From positions 1,488,001 to 1,552,000 of the forward strand of contig NZ_CP120468.1 of assembly GCF_029490015.1 (NCBI RefSeq): a DNA stretch of 64,000 nt, read 5' to 3'. Source of the stretch: Halobaculum limi (GTDB lineage: Archaea > Halobacteriota > Halobacteria > Halobacteriales > Haloferacaceae). The position numbers were made by a program, and so were the translations under genes. Shown here in pieces: positions 51,076 to 61,200 of the stretch; position 1 is the stretch's first letter, and the number at the start of each line of letters is the position of its first letter. The notes under the pieces are model-generated. The model was not told where the DNA came from and did no database searches. It was given only the letters and a program-made list of their open reading frames with translations.

Positions 51076-53259
51076 TCAGTCGTGGTTATCGCCACTGCCG
51101 GGTTCGTCAAGGCCGCCAGGGAGCGTTACGTGGACGACTGTCCCGCCACCGTCGCGCGTCTCGAAGTCGACCGACCCGCCTGACCGTGTCACGACCCAAC
51201 TCGCGATCCACATCCCGAGGCCGTCGGAGTGAGTCAGCGAGTCCGGCACCCGGTCGGAGGTGACGAGTTGGCGCAGCGATTCGGGGACGCCTGGTCCCCG
51301 GTCCGCGATCGAGATCCGAACTGCGTCTCCCGTCCGCTCTCGGCGCACCGCCGCGGTGATACGAACCGACGGGGGGGATTCGTCGGTGTGCTCCAGCGCG
51401 TTCTCCACGAACTCACCGAGTGCGTCGCCGACCTGTGGTGTCGCACTCACGGTCAACGCCGCCGGACACTCGACGGTCAGTCGTGCGTCCGGGTACGCCG
51501 GTTCCAGATCCTCGACGATGGTGTCGATCACCGACCGCAGATGCTGTGTAGTCCGCTCCGTGGGTGCGTTCAGGCGTTCGACGATAGCGCGCTCCTTCTG
51601 TGCGAGATCGAGTAAGTCTGCCCCAGTGTCTCGAATCGTCCGGGCGGAGTCCGCGAGATCGCCGTCGAGTGCCTCGGCGAGTCGTTCCGCGTGACCGAGG
51701 ACGATGTTCATATCGTTGCGGAGGTTGTGGCGCAACACCCGGTCGAGGACCGCGACCTGTTGGGAGCGTTCGATCTGGTCTGTGATGTCGGTCTGTACGG
51801 CGACGAACCCGGTCACCTCACCGTCGTCGCCGATCAACGGCGAAATCGTCTGGTGAGCGCGGTAGAAGTGCCCCTCGCGGTCCCGGTCGACGATCCGTTC
51901 CTCGAAGGTGTTGCCGGCGGTGATCTCACTCCAGAGGCGGTCGAAGTACTTGTCGTCCATCTGCCCGGAGTTGAGGATGTTCGGGGTCTGACCCACCGCT
52001 TCCTCTGAGCGGTAGCCCGTGGTCTCCTCGAACGCTTTGTTGACGTACGTGATCGTCCCGTCGACGTCAGTGATGTAGATGGCGTGGCCGGAACACTCGA
52101 CCGCCTGCTTGAACTCCTGTAACTGCGTCTCGAGTGTCTTCGCCTCGGTGACGTCGATCTGGAACCCGACGTAGTGTGTCACTGCGCCGTCGTCGTCGGT
52201 GACGGGTGAGATCGTCAGGCGGTTCCAGAACATCGTCCCGTCGGCTCGGTAGTTGCGCAGTTCGACCGTCGCCGGTTCGCCGGCGTCGATAGCCGCACGC
52301 AGTGTTGCGACGGGCTCTTCACGCGTCTCCTCCCCCTGGAGGAACCGACAGTTCCGACCGAGTACCTCTGACTCGTCGTAGCCGGTGAGTTCCTCGAACG
52401 CCTGGTTGACGTACATCAGGGGTTCGTCGTCGCGGCGGACGTCCGCCAATGTCACACCGACCGGGGAGGCATCGATAGCTCGTTTGAGCAGCGAGATCTG
52501 TCGCTCTTGTGCACGCTCGTCGGAGATGTCTCGAATCGCACCCCGGACGGCGACGACCTCGCCATCGGCATCTATGACCGGCTCTCCTACGGTGCGGACC
52601 CACCGTTGTCGGCCATCGGTCGTCGTGAGACGGGCCTGCGTGTCGTACGGTTCCTGCTCGTCGACTGCTCGGTCGATGAGACTGCTGAGCAGTTCTCGGT
52701 CGTCTGGATGGTAGAACGAAAGTGCTTCTTCAACTGTCGGTTCGTACCCAGTGTCAACACCGTGGATATCTTTCGTGCCTGCAGTCCACGTGAGTGTCTC
52801 TCGCCTGCGGTCGTACTCCCACCCACCAGTGTTCGCGAGGCGTTCAGTCTGTTCGAGGAGTGCGCTGCGAGCGGTGATCGACTCGGGGGTGGTGTGTTCC
52901 TCTAGTTTGCCGTTCCGCGTTTTTGCCTCCTCGTCGACCGACAGCAGGATCGATACACCGTCATTCGCTGGTCGAACCCATCCCCAACCGACGGCCCCCG
53001 TCGCTGAGGCCTCCCAGCGTATCGTCGTCGGGCGACCGCTCTCTTGGACCCTCTGGAGTTCAGAACGGACCACTTCGGGGGTCCGAAATATCTGCGGAAG
53101 GATATCCGAGCCGACGGCCTCGGGAGTGATGCCGAGCAGGTTGGATCCTCCCTCATCGAACCCGAGACAGCACAATGACTGATCGAAGCGGAGTGTCGCA
53201 TAAACGCCGGTAGAAGAAGCCGATTGACTGTCGTCGGCGTCCGTCTCGCTATCGGTCAT
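51076..53259 (-). CDS. LOV/PAS-domain sensor histidine kinase
   Basis: A 727-aa soluble kinase. An N-terminal region (about 15-110) is followed by a PAS domain (about 135-250), a LOV domain (about 255-375), another PAS (about 380-495), an H-box VLRHNLRND (His near 511), and an ATPase domain with FVENALEHTDE and a final GLGMWIASWVVTRSGG. The LOV domain has the flavin-adduct motif GRNCRFLQG (Cys 304), the flavin-binding NYRADG and WNRLTISP (Asn 336 and 346), and the Gln of FQIDVTE (Q367). Prediction: it senses blue light through FMN. No membrane helix or nearby regulator is seen. Confidence 0.92.
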   Translation of the reverse strand: MTDSETDADDSQSASSTGVYATLRFDQSLCCLGFDEGGSNLLGITPEAVGSDILPQIFRTPEVVRSELQRVQESGRPTTIRWEASATGAVGWGWVRPANDGVSILLSVDEEAKTRNGKLEEHTTPESITARSALLEQTERLANTGGWEYDRRRETLTWTAGTKDIHGVDTGYEPTVEEALSFYHPDDRELLSSLIDRAVDEQEPYDTQARLTTTDGRQRWVRTVGEPVIDADGEVVAVRGAIRDISDERAQERQISLLKRAIDASPVGVTLADVRRDDEPLMYVNQAFEELTGYDESEVLGRNCRFLQGEETREEPVATLRAAIDAGEPATVELRNYRADGTMFWNRLTISPVTDDDGAVTHYVGFQIDVTEAKTLETQLQEFKQAVECSGHAIYITDVDGTITYVNKAFEETTGYRSEEAVGQTPNILNSGQMDDKYFDRLWSEITAGNTFEERIVDRDREGHFYRAHQTISPLIGDDGEVTGFVAVQTDITDQIERSQQVAVLDRVLRHNLRNDMNIVLGHAERLAEALDGDLADSARTIRDTGADLLDLAQKERAIVERLNAPTERTTQHLRSVIDTIVEDLEPAYPDARLTVECPAALTVSATPQVGDALGEFVENALEHTDESPPSVRITAAVRRERTGDAVRISIADRGPGVPESLRQLVTSDRVPDSLTHSDGLGMWIASWVVTRSGGSVDFETRDGGGTVVHVTLPGGLDEPGSGDNHD

Positions 53260-53392
53260 CGCGTCGCCCCGAAGGGTACGCGTGAGTACAGAACGCCACC
53301 AGTCTGTGGTTCATATCCCCGAATCGATTGGGACGTGCATAAACTCCCCGTCGCCGTAGCAGATACGACGACGCCTGAGCCCCTGCCCAGAG

Positions 53393-53785
53393 TTATTCTT
53401 TCGAGCCGTACGTTTTCAGGTAGTCGTCGACATCGATCACGACCAGCTCTTCTTCGTCGTCCCACTGCGGGGCGTACTGGGTCGTGATCTCTGGGACGAG
53501 ATCGTATTTCCGCAAGAACGCTTGGGCAGCGATCGTCCCACTCGCATCGGACTTCGTCACCGTGTACGCCGCGTCATCGGCTTCGGCGTCTTCCACCGGT
53601 TCGATTCCGATCCGATTGGACTCCTCGTCGTAGTACATCACCGCGCCATCTTTCCCCTCAAAGAACTCGTCTAGCGCCGCTCGGTTCACGCCGATCGTCC
53701 CGGATTTCCGAATCGACATCATTAGTTCAGTACTCTTTGGTCGACCACGACCACGTTTTGTTTCTGTGAATTTCTGAAACGTCAT
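53393..53785 (-). CDS. AT-hook-containing hypothetical protein
   Basis: A 130-aa protein. The start (MTFQKFTETKRGRGRPKSTE) holds a core AT-hook, RGRGRPK, which binds the minor groove of AT-rich DNA. A small beta domain follows (IRKSGTIGVNRAALDEFFEG, GAVMYYDEESNRIGIEP), loosely like an AbrB-type swapped hairpin, then an acidic C-terminus. A TATATA element lies about 35 nt upstream at 53820-53828. The family is unrecognised; a DNA-binding role is inferred. Confidence 0.6.
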   Translation of the reverse strand: MTFQKFTETKRGRGRPKSTELMMSIRKSGTIGVNRAALDEFFEGKDGAVMYYDEESNRIGIEPVEDAEADDAAYTVTKSDASGTIAAQAFLRKYDLVPEITTQYAPQWDDEEELVVIDVDDYLKTYGSKE

Positions 53786-54010
53786 CTCCACTATCGCTAT
53801 TCAGCGCGTTCAAACCTTGTTATATATCCACTACCACGCTTTTGAGCGGTTCTAAGCCTCCATTTGAATAGAGTATCGTCAGAGTTCACCCAGTTACCTA
53901 GGTGAATTCTTTTCGACGCAGAGGCACAATTTCTGAGGGAAAGTGATTGTTATCTATCTGGATGTACTCTGACCCGTACAATCAATACAGACTCTTGCGA
54001 ACGCTTCCCC

Positions 54011-54865
54011 GTGATCGACGAGACGATCCGGCGCATTGAGGAGTTACAGACTCAGAGTGCGTCCGTCGTCGCCGTGGACGCCGCAGAGGCGCTGCGGGAA
54101 CTGACCGACCGACAATTCCGCAGCGTCGAGGAGTTCGAGCGTTCGCTCGAACGTAACAGTCGGTCGCTACGCCAAGCGAACACGTCGCACGCCCCGCTAT
54201 ATACTACCCAACGACGGATCCTCGAGCGCGTCGACGACGCAGACACCGACACTGTAGACGCGGCGAAGGCGGCGCTCGAAACTGCTATTGAGGAGGTGAT
54301 CGACCGCGTCGAGACGACTAAGGCAGACGCGAGTAAGCGAGCTGCTGATCTGATCGACGATGGCGACGTACTGTTGACCCACGAGAACTCCTCGACGGTG
54401 ATGGCCGCGTTTGATCGTGCGCTCGCCGACGGCAAGTCGTTCGATCTGTACGTCACCGAGTCGCGCCCGCGATACCTCGGGCGGCGGACCGCTCGCCAAC
54501 TCGCCGGCAACGACCGCGTCGACGTGACGATTATCGTCGACGGCGCTGCAGGACACGTTCTCTCAGAGTGTGACCGCGTGTTCGTCGGGATGAACTGCCT
54601 CATTGATGATACGGTGTACAACCGGATCGGTACCTACCAGATCGCGACGGCCGCCGCCGATCAGGACGTCCCCTTCACCGTCGTCGCCGCCTCCTCAAAA
54701 TTTATCGGCGACTCTGGCTTCACCTTCGAGAACGCCGACCGTCCGGCATTCGAGGTGGTCCAAGAACCACCCGACGGGTTCGACGCGAGCAACCCCGGCT
54801 ACGACACTACGCCGACGCGACTCGTCGACGCCGTCGTGACCGAAGACGGTGTAATGCAGTTTTGA
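54011..54865 (+). CDS. eIF2B-alpha/ribose-1,5-bisphosphate isomerase-like protein without the catalytic pair
   Basis: A 284-aa protein with the eIF2B/MtnA/R15P-isomerase fold: a helical N-terminus, then the Rossmann part with TESRPRYLGRRTARQL (sugar-phosphate site, kept) and TVYNRIGTYQIA. In enzymes of this family the motif THC(H/N)S supplies the catalytic Cys and VGAD the catalytic Asp. Here these read THENS (Glu125) and VGMN (Asn195). So the two key residues are changed and isomerase activity is doubtful. A binding or regulatory role, as in eIF2B subunits, is more likely. Start is GTG at 54011. Confidence 0.82.
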   Translation: MIDETIRRIEELQTQSASVVAVDAAEALRELTDRQFRSVEEFERSLERNSRSLRQANTSHAPLYTTQRRILERVDDADTDTVDAAKAALETAIEEVIDRVETTKADASKRAADLIDDGDVLLTHENSSTVMAAFDRALADGKSFDLYVTESRPRYLGRRTARQLAGNDRVDVTIIVDGAAGHVLSECDRVFVGMNCLIDDTVYNRIGTYQIATAAADQDVPFTVVAASSKFIGDSGFTFENADRPAFEVVQEPPDGFDASNPGYDTTPTRLVDAVVTEDGVMQF

Positions 54866-54953
54866 GCGGGGCGATTTCCAACGATTGAGGGCCCGCCCCA
54901 CGGTGGCGGTCGAAGCCGCTGGTGCTTTTGCTTGGTGTCCCGACGATGTATGT

Positions 54954-56201
54954 ATGACCCTCTACGATCGCCTGTACGAACTGTACGGCGAGTTCGACAC
55001 CGAGTCGTTGCGCGCGTATCGGGAGTTCGTCGACCTGTTCCCACCGCTGGACTCGCGGGTGGCACTGGATCGGTGGGACGAAGCCAACGACGACCTCTCG
55101 GAGCGCCGTGACCGCATCGAACGCGCGTTCGGCCCTGTCGCTGGCGAGACGCTCGCGGAAGTCGCCGCGATGGCGGATCGGGAGTCGGCGTTCACCGCAC
55201 TCGACCTCCACGGCAAGTACGGCCGTGCGCCGAACGCACTCGTCTTAGACGTGGACGAGACGCTTCGTTCCGCCGGTGACACGGACAACGAGATTCCACG
55301 CGAGACGCTCCACCTCCTCACAGAGTTTGCGGAGTTGGGCGTCCCACTGGTCATCTGCACCGGCCAGACCTTAGAGAACGTCAAGGGCTTCCTCATCCAG
55401 GGGCTCGGCAACGAACTCGTCCACTCGGGCGACGTCTCGGTCGTCTACGAGGCCGGCGCAGGCGTGTTCACGCCTGGCAGCGGGGCCGACACCAAGCGCC
55501 TCCTGTATGACGAGCTTGAGGACGACGTACGCGGCACTGTCGACTACGTTCGCGACGGCATCCTCCACGAAGCGCCCGAACGCGTCCGCCGTGGCTGTCA
55601 CCTCCAAGGCAACGAGTTCAACGTCACCCTGAAACCGAACTACGAGACGGGGAGCGACGACGCCGAGGCCGTCATTGACGAGGCGATGGTCCACCTCCTC
55701 GGTCTCGTCGGCGAGGCGGTTGAGGAGCGAACCGATATCGAGGACGGCCCAGCAGCTGCACGAGCGTACTACGGTGACGCTGACCCCGAAATCGAGGGGG
55801 CGATCTCCCGGGCTGGCGGGGACGTGCCCGAGACGGTTCCGGAGGCAGCAGTGCCGTTGTTCGAGCGGCTTGAGGTAGCGCTGTATCGCGCCGACGCTGC
55901 AGAACTCGCGGCCGCCGACCTCCACAAGGCAGCCGGCGTTGAGGCATCGCTTGAGGTGTTGGGCATCGACGACCCGTTCGTCTGCGTGATGGGCGACTCG
56001 AAGTCTGACCTGCGGGTGATGGAGTGGGCCGAACAGCACGAGGCCGGCGTTTCGGCCGCGCCCGAACACTCGTCGGCGAACGTGCTGGATCACGTTCGCG
56101 CGACTGATGACCTCGTGTTTGCGCCCGGCGGCGCGGCCGACGTACTCCGGACGATGTACGCTTGGCGGTGTCTCGCCGACCTCGACGATCTTGACGACTG
56201 A
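54954..56201 (+). CDS. HAD-superfamily phosphatase
   Basis: A 415-aa protein. A helical N-terminal domain (about 1-90) precedes the HAD core: motif I LVLDVDETLRS (Asp 99, Asp 101), motif II VICTGQT, and motif IV GDSKSDLRVM, with a large cap domain between. This is the Cof/trehalose- or sugar-phosphatase-like branch. It starts 89 bp after the eIF2B-like gene on the same strand; the pair may act on phosphorylated sugars. Ribulose- or ribose-bisphosphate chemistry is a guess from the neighbour only. ATG 54954 is preferred to 54885. Confidence 0.82.
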   Translation: MTLYDRLYELYGEFDTESLRAYREFVDLFPPLDSRVALDRWDEANDDLSERRDRIERAFGPVAGETLAEVAAMADRESAFTALDLHGKYGRAPNALVLDVDETLRSAGDTDNEIPRETLHLLTEFAELGVPLVICTGQTLENVKGFLIQGLGNELVHSGDVSVVYEAGAGVFTPGSGADTKRLLYDELEDDVRGTVDYVRDGILHEAPERVRRGCHLQGNEFNVTLKPNYETGSDDAEAVIDEAMVHLLGLVGEAVEERTDIEDGPAAARAYYGDADPEIEGAISRAGGDVPETVPEAAVPLFERLEVALYRADAAELAAADLHKAAGVEASLEVLGIDDPFVCVMGDSKSDLRVMEWAEQHEAGVSAAPEHSSANVLDHVRATDDLVFAPGGAADVLRTMYAWRCLADLDDLDD

Positions 56202-56235
56202 GAAGCGTCGGTAAGGGTACGAATTTTCCCCTATT

Positions 56236-57312
56236 TCAGCGTTGTCGCGCGCGGACGAACAGTAACGCCGCAAGCGCTGCGAGTACTCCGAGTCCGAGTG
56301 GGTGGACGAGCGCTCCAGTCGTCTCGGTCGACTCACCCGACCCAGTTGGTGTCGGTGTGACTGAGGTGGTCTGGGTTGGCGTCGCCGTAGACGTCGCGGT
56401 TGCCGTTGGCGTCGCGGTTGGTGTCGCCGTCGGCGTCACTGTTGGTGTTGCGGTTGCGGTTGGCGTTGGGGTGGCTGTCGCGGTTGCCGTCTGGGATGAC
56501 CCACCGTCTGAGCCGGCGTTCCCATCGTCGGTACTGTCATTCGGCGTGGACGTGGCTGTCTCGGTCTGTGCGGTCGTCACGGTGATTGAGTCGGAATTGC
56601 TGATACCGTAGTACTCCCGAGCACTCCCGTCGAAGCCCATTTCGCCGCGAACACCGCTGACGACGGTGTACTCACCCGTGTCGAATTCGCTTGCGTCGAA
56701 CTCGGCGACATACGTCGAGTCGTTAACCTTCGTGGCATCACGGACAACGCGGTCTTCGCTATCGCCGACAGTCACGGTGATACCGGTGGGCGCAGGAGGC
56801 GAGTCACGCTCTTCAACCGTGACTTCGACGCTGAATGTTTCATCGTTCTCGACACTTGCTGGCGCGTTTTGCGTCACCGTGTACCCGCTGACAACGAACG
56901 GTTCGGCAGCGTACACCTGTGTCTCATCTCCGGACTCGTTCGTTACAGCGATAACGTACGTCCCAACGTCGTAGTATTGCAGTGGAATTTCGAATGAATC
57001 GCTGCCGCGCCCGGCAGTCGTTTCGACGACTGTCTCGTCGCTGTTCACGATGCGGACGGTGTAGTATTCGCCAGTCGGCGCGTCAACAGAGAATGAGAGG
57101 TCATCCGAAGGGACGCCACGGCCAATCTGTGATACCTCGACCGTCTCCCCCTCCGCAGAGTATGTCGTTGTTGGGATATCGACACTCCCGTCGATACTGA
57201 GCCCATACTGGTCATTCGTCGCTGCGAACGCAGCCGACGCGCCCGCAAGAACGACTGTCACGAGCGTCACAACCACCGCGACCCGCCGGAGCATCGACTC
57301 CGAGTCGCTCAT
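56236..57312 (-). CDS. Secreted surface protein with Thr/Pro-rich stalk and C-terminal anchor
   Basis: A 358-aa protein. An N-terminal signal peptide (VVVTLVTVVLAGASAAFA) is followed by beta-sandwich-like modules (YYTVRIVNSDETVVETT, FSVEVTVEERDSPPAP), a long stalk of T-A-T-P-type repeats (about residues 245-325), and a C-terminal helix GLGVLAALAALLFVRARQR. This is the shape of haloarchaeal cell-surface glycoproteins, with the stalk likely O-glycosylated. The C-terminal sorting motif PGF is not present, so the anchor may be a plain helix. Function unknown. Confidence 0.78.
   Translation of the reverse strand: MSDSESMLRRVAVVVTLVTVVLAGASAAFAATNDQYGLSIDGSVDIPTTTYSAEGETVEVSQIGRGVPSDDLSFSVDAPTGEYYTVRIVNSDETVVETTAGRGSDSFEIPLQYYDVGTYVIAVTNESGDETQVYAAEPFVVSGYTVTQNAPASVENDETFSVEVTVEERDSPPAPTGITVTVGDSEDRVVRDATKVNDSTYVAEFDASEFDTGEYTVVSGVRGEMGFDGSAREYYGISNSDSITVTTAQTETATSTPNDSTDDGNAGSDGGSSQTATATATPTPTATATPTVTPTATPTATPTATATSTATPTQTTSVTPTPTGSGESTETTGALVHPLGLGVLAALAALLFVRARQR
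56375..56500 (-). repeat. Imperfect tandem repeats coding a Thr/Ala/Pro stalk
   Basis: Short repeats of the gttggcgtcgcg kind, all in the coding frame of the surface protein at 56236. They are not CRISPR or regulatory repeats; the unit is variable and lies wholly inside the gene. Confidence 0.6.
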
Positions 57313-57477
57313 TCAGTGCCTCCGTCGTGGAAGATGGTAGCCGACGCGTCTGTCACTACCTGCGTGCTATTGAGCAGGCATCAATAACCTGTTCGGTCAC
57401 TGCCGATGAAGGGGCCACCTTACCGGTAGTGTTGGAGAGCGGTAGGGTTACGGTGGTCGCCTCTCCACCAACGAGCA

Positions 57478-58137
57478 ATGACTGAGGCGGTGCTCCGCGG
57501 ATCGGACATAACGGTCGACCGTGGGGGTGAACGAATCCTCGATGGGGTTTCGATCAGCGTTCCCGAAGACGGGCGGGTCCTGATCCAAGGACCAAGTGGC
57601 GCAGGGAAGACGACGTTGTTCAACGTGCTCGGCCTTCTTGCTCCGCCCACAGATGGCACCCTGTATGTCGACGGCAAGTCGACGGCAGACCTCAAGGAGC
57701 GACACCGCGCACGCATCCGTCGCGACACGGTTGGATTCGTATTTCAGGATTTCCAGTTGATCCCCGACCTCTCGGCGTGGGAGAACGCTGCACTCCCACA
57801 AGACCATCGAGGCGAGCGTGATGAAGCGTGGCTGCGTGAGTTATTTGAGTCGCTCGGTATTGCTGATCTCGCCGACCAGTACCCCGCAACACTCTCCGGT
57901 GGAGAGAAACAGCGTGTCGCCATCGCGCGTGCGCTCGCTAATGACCCTGCAGTGATTCTCGCAGACGAACCAACCGGACAACTTGACCCAGACACTGCCG
58001 ACCAGGTGTTGGACCTGTTGTTCGACGTGCAGGCGAACGCCGGGACAGCACTGGTTGTGATTAGCCACGACCAACGGCTGATGGACCGCTTCGATGACAA
58101 CCTCCTATTGGCCGACGGGTCGCTCTCGGCTGTGTGA
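57478..58137 (+). CDS. ABC transporter ATP-binding protein (LolD/MacB type)
   Basis: A 219-aa ATPase with Walker A GPSGAGKTTLF (about 38-48), Q-loop FVFQDFQLIP, signature LSGGEKQRVAIARALAN, Walker B VILADEPTGQLD and switch VISHDQ. Size and sequence match the ATPases that power FtsX/MacB-type permeases, such as the one encoded 63 bp downstream. Together they should move or process lipids, proteins or other surface substrates. Confidence 0.95.
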   Translation: MTEAVLRGSDITVDRGGERILDGVSISVPEDGRVLIQGPSGAGKTTLFNVLGLLAPPTDGTLYVDGKSTADLKERHRARIRRDTVGFVFQDFQLIPDLSAWENAALPQDHRGERDEAWLRELFESLGIADLADQYPATLSGGEKQRVAIARALANDPAVILADEPTGQLDPDTADQVLDLLFDVQANAGTALVVISHDQRLMDRFDDNLLLADGSLSAV

Positions 58138-58200
58138 CAACGGTGTCAGCGCGTACCCGCTGCCCCGACCTGTCCGACTGTCGAACCACAGGGTGGACGA

Positions 58201-61200
58201 ATGCGTGACACCGGACTTCTCCGTCGGTGGTCAACCCGCGACTGGCTCAGTGTCGCCGTCGTCGCCGCGACGACCGCGTTCCTCATCGGAACGGCGCTAT
58301 TGTTACTCTCTGCAGGCGCGTATACCGCGACGCTTGAGGGTGATCTGTCATCGACAGCCACGGCAACGTATACTGAAGCTCCGAGCAACACCGAGATTCC
58401 GGCTGACGGAATCATTGTTTCGCTTGCACCAGTCACGGTCGAGGGGCAGAACACGCGACTGGTGGCAGTTCCTCCAGACGCACCTGCAGTGGTGGATGGT
58501 GCATCCGTCGCGTGGAAGCAAGCACGACTTCCACACGCAACTAGCGAGACTGTACGAGGACCGGTTCGCGTACAGCGGACTGTCAGACTCGATGGCACTG
58601 ATGCGACGCTTGACCGCCAGGTCAGACCGTACGCCAATGCGTCGGTCTTTCCGGATCGGTGGTACGCCGCTGACACGGAGACAGCTCGTGAACTGGGCGT
58701 AGACGGCGCGTTCGTCATTGACTCCGGTGGAGGCACCAGCCAAGGCTATCGAGAAGGAGTTCCGCTCGTCGCTGCGATCCCATATCTCCTCTTAGGCATT
58801 CGTGATATTCTCGGCGTCCTGACCGTCGGTGGACTCGGAGGTGCAGTTGTCGTCGCTGTCGTTGTCTACAATATCACACGGATGACGATCCGTGACCGTC
58901 GTCTGACGATTCGCGTGATGCGAGCAACCGGTGCCGACCCCATTCGAGTTGGCGCAGCGGTTGTTGGACGATCGGGACTCATCGCCGGAACCGGCGTCCT
59001 CGCAGGGACAGCTATCGGAGTTGTTACACCGACGGTCTTGGTCGCAGGTGCGAGGATTCTCGGAATTCCCGTGTCGCTCCCGACCGCGATCACTGTCGAA
59101 CAACTGCGCGTCGTCGCGGCAGCTGATGCGGGACTCGTCATCGCAGGCCTTCTTGCAGGCGTCGTTGCAGCCGTCCCTGTCGTTCGAACGCCGCCTGCAC
59201 AGCTCGTCGATCACGAGGGTCGGCCCCGTCAGAAGCAGGCAACGCGTGACCAGGGGTCTGACCTTGGCCCGATTCAGGCGCTCGCCCAACGAGTGGCGCC
59301 GACGCTGATACCGTGGCGAACTGCGATACCGACCGCAGCAACGCTTTCTGTGTTCGTGCTCATCGTGTTGCTCGTTGGCGGGCTCGTTGGTGCGGTGGCA
59401 CCACTTTCTGCGACGTCAACAGGGACGATTACCGAGGCTGGGGCAGCTCACCCCCTGAATAGTCGAATTGACGCTGACTACGCGCGGGCGCTTCGATCAC
59501 AAGGCGTTGCGGCCAGTCCAGAAATACTCGCTGCGCAGGTCTATGACGGTCAGCCATACCTTCTCAGAGGCGCTGACTATGCGTCATTCGCGGCTGTCTC
59601 TGATGCGACGTTGCTGCGTGGTCGACCGCCCGCGGGGCCTGGAGAGGCGGTTATTGGAGCAGACCTTGCACAGACACTTGGCGTGGCTCGCGGTGACTCC
59701 GTGACGCTTGGTGGAAGCGTCTCCCCACTCCTTGACAGAGTCACGATTGTTGGCGTGTACACTGCGCCCGGAATCGTCGACGATCAGTTGGTTGTGCCTC
59801 GAGAGACCATCGCCCCAGCTGCAACTGGTGGTGAAGATAATGTCCACATCATTCGGACAGATGCGTCCGCAGGTGAGGTCGGCAACGGTGTGAACACAAG
59901 CGGTGTGATCGTAACCCAGCTGTCTGCACCCGAGAGTGTTCAGACGAACGAATCCGCACGGATCGTCGTCAGTGTCGCCAATGTCGGTGATGAACGAGCG
60001 ACTCGCGATGTGTCGATTCAAATTGGGAATCGAACTGTCGAGCGGTCCGTAACGATGGCTGCTGACGAGCGAACGAAACTCACAGTCACTGAACGCCGAG
60101 AGACTGGCGGGTCGTATGTCGTCGCTGCTGGCCCATTCGAGCGAACAGTACAGGTGACCAGTCCGACCACGCTGACATTGCCACCTGAGTTCCCACGGGA
60201 GGCCCCCCCTGGTGCGACCTTGCTTGTCCCGGCGACTACAGCCAATGGAACAACCGTCTCGACTGCAACCGTGCGATTCGATAGCGCCCCCGTCCCAACT
60301 TCTTCGGAGGGCGTCGCGACGGTTCCACTCCCTGACGAACCTGGCACGTACCCACTCGTTGTGTCTGCGCCTGGCTACACCGACGCGCGAACTACTATCG
60401 AGGTCACACCGAATGCGTCAATTGAAGTTGGCGCTCGAATCCGGGTTGAGCCGTCTGTGGGGACCCCTGAGACCCGGCCGAACGTCACTGTGCTCGTTGC
60501 GAACCCGTGGGGACAGACCCTGCAGCGAAATCTGACACTGCTCACACCGACCGGGACGAACGAACGCGCTGTGACGCTTCGTCCTGGCAACGTCTCGCAA
60601 ATCGCCCTGAACGAGAGCGAAAGCGGTGTGGATGGGTCGATTGAGCCGGGAACGTACCAGTTCCGCCTGTTAGCAGACGGATCGCTCGTCGCCTCGGCGC
60701 GGTACAAAGTGCAAGGACAGGCGACCGGGTCGGCGCTCCCCTCGGATGGATCGTACTCGTCAGGCACTGGGATTGGGACTGCGATCACTCGGGTGTTTGG
60801 CAATGTACAGGTGTTGTTCGCAGGAATGGTGCTCCTTGCAGCCGTGAGTACGATTAGTGGGACGGTCGCCACATTCGCACGAGCCGTTCACGCGCGCAGG
60901 CGAACAGTAGCTATCTACCGGGCGACAGGAGCGGGCCCGCGTCGCGTCCTTTCGGTCCTGATTCGAGACGCGGCCGTTATTGCAATCCCAGCAGCGCTCG
61001 CTGCAATCGTGACTGCGTGGGTGTTTGCTACTATCGCTGCCCAACTTGACCTCCTCGTCGCGTTCGGGGTTCGGATCGAACCGACACTCTCCCCCGCAGT
61101 GCTTGCGGTTGCACTCGCAGGCTCAGTTGCACTTGCTGTGACTGGCGTCTGTGTTGCGTCTGTCCCAGCGCTCAGGGCACCGCCTGCCCAACTGTTTGGC

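Noticed and set aside
54011-54865. Calling this gene an active ribose-1,5-bisphosphate isomerase
   Set aside because: The catalytic Cys and Asp positions read Glu and Asn, so only the fold is claimed.
56375-56500. Possible CRISPR or regulatory repeat array
   Set aside because: The repeats are short, variable and in frame with a Thr/Pro-rich protein stalk; there are no unique spacers.
56236-57312. PGF-CTERM sorting signal on the stalk protein
   Set aside because: The C-terminal helix and basic end fit, but the PGF tripeptide is missing (HPLGLG instead).
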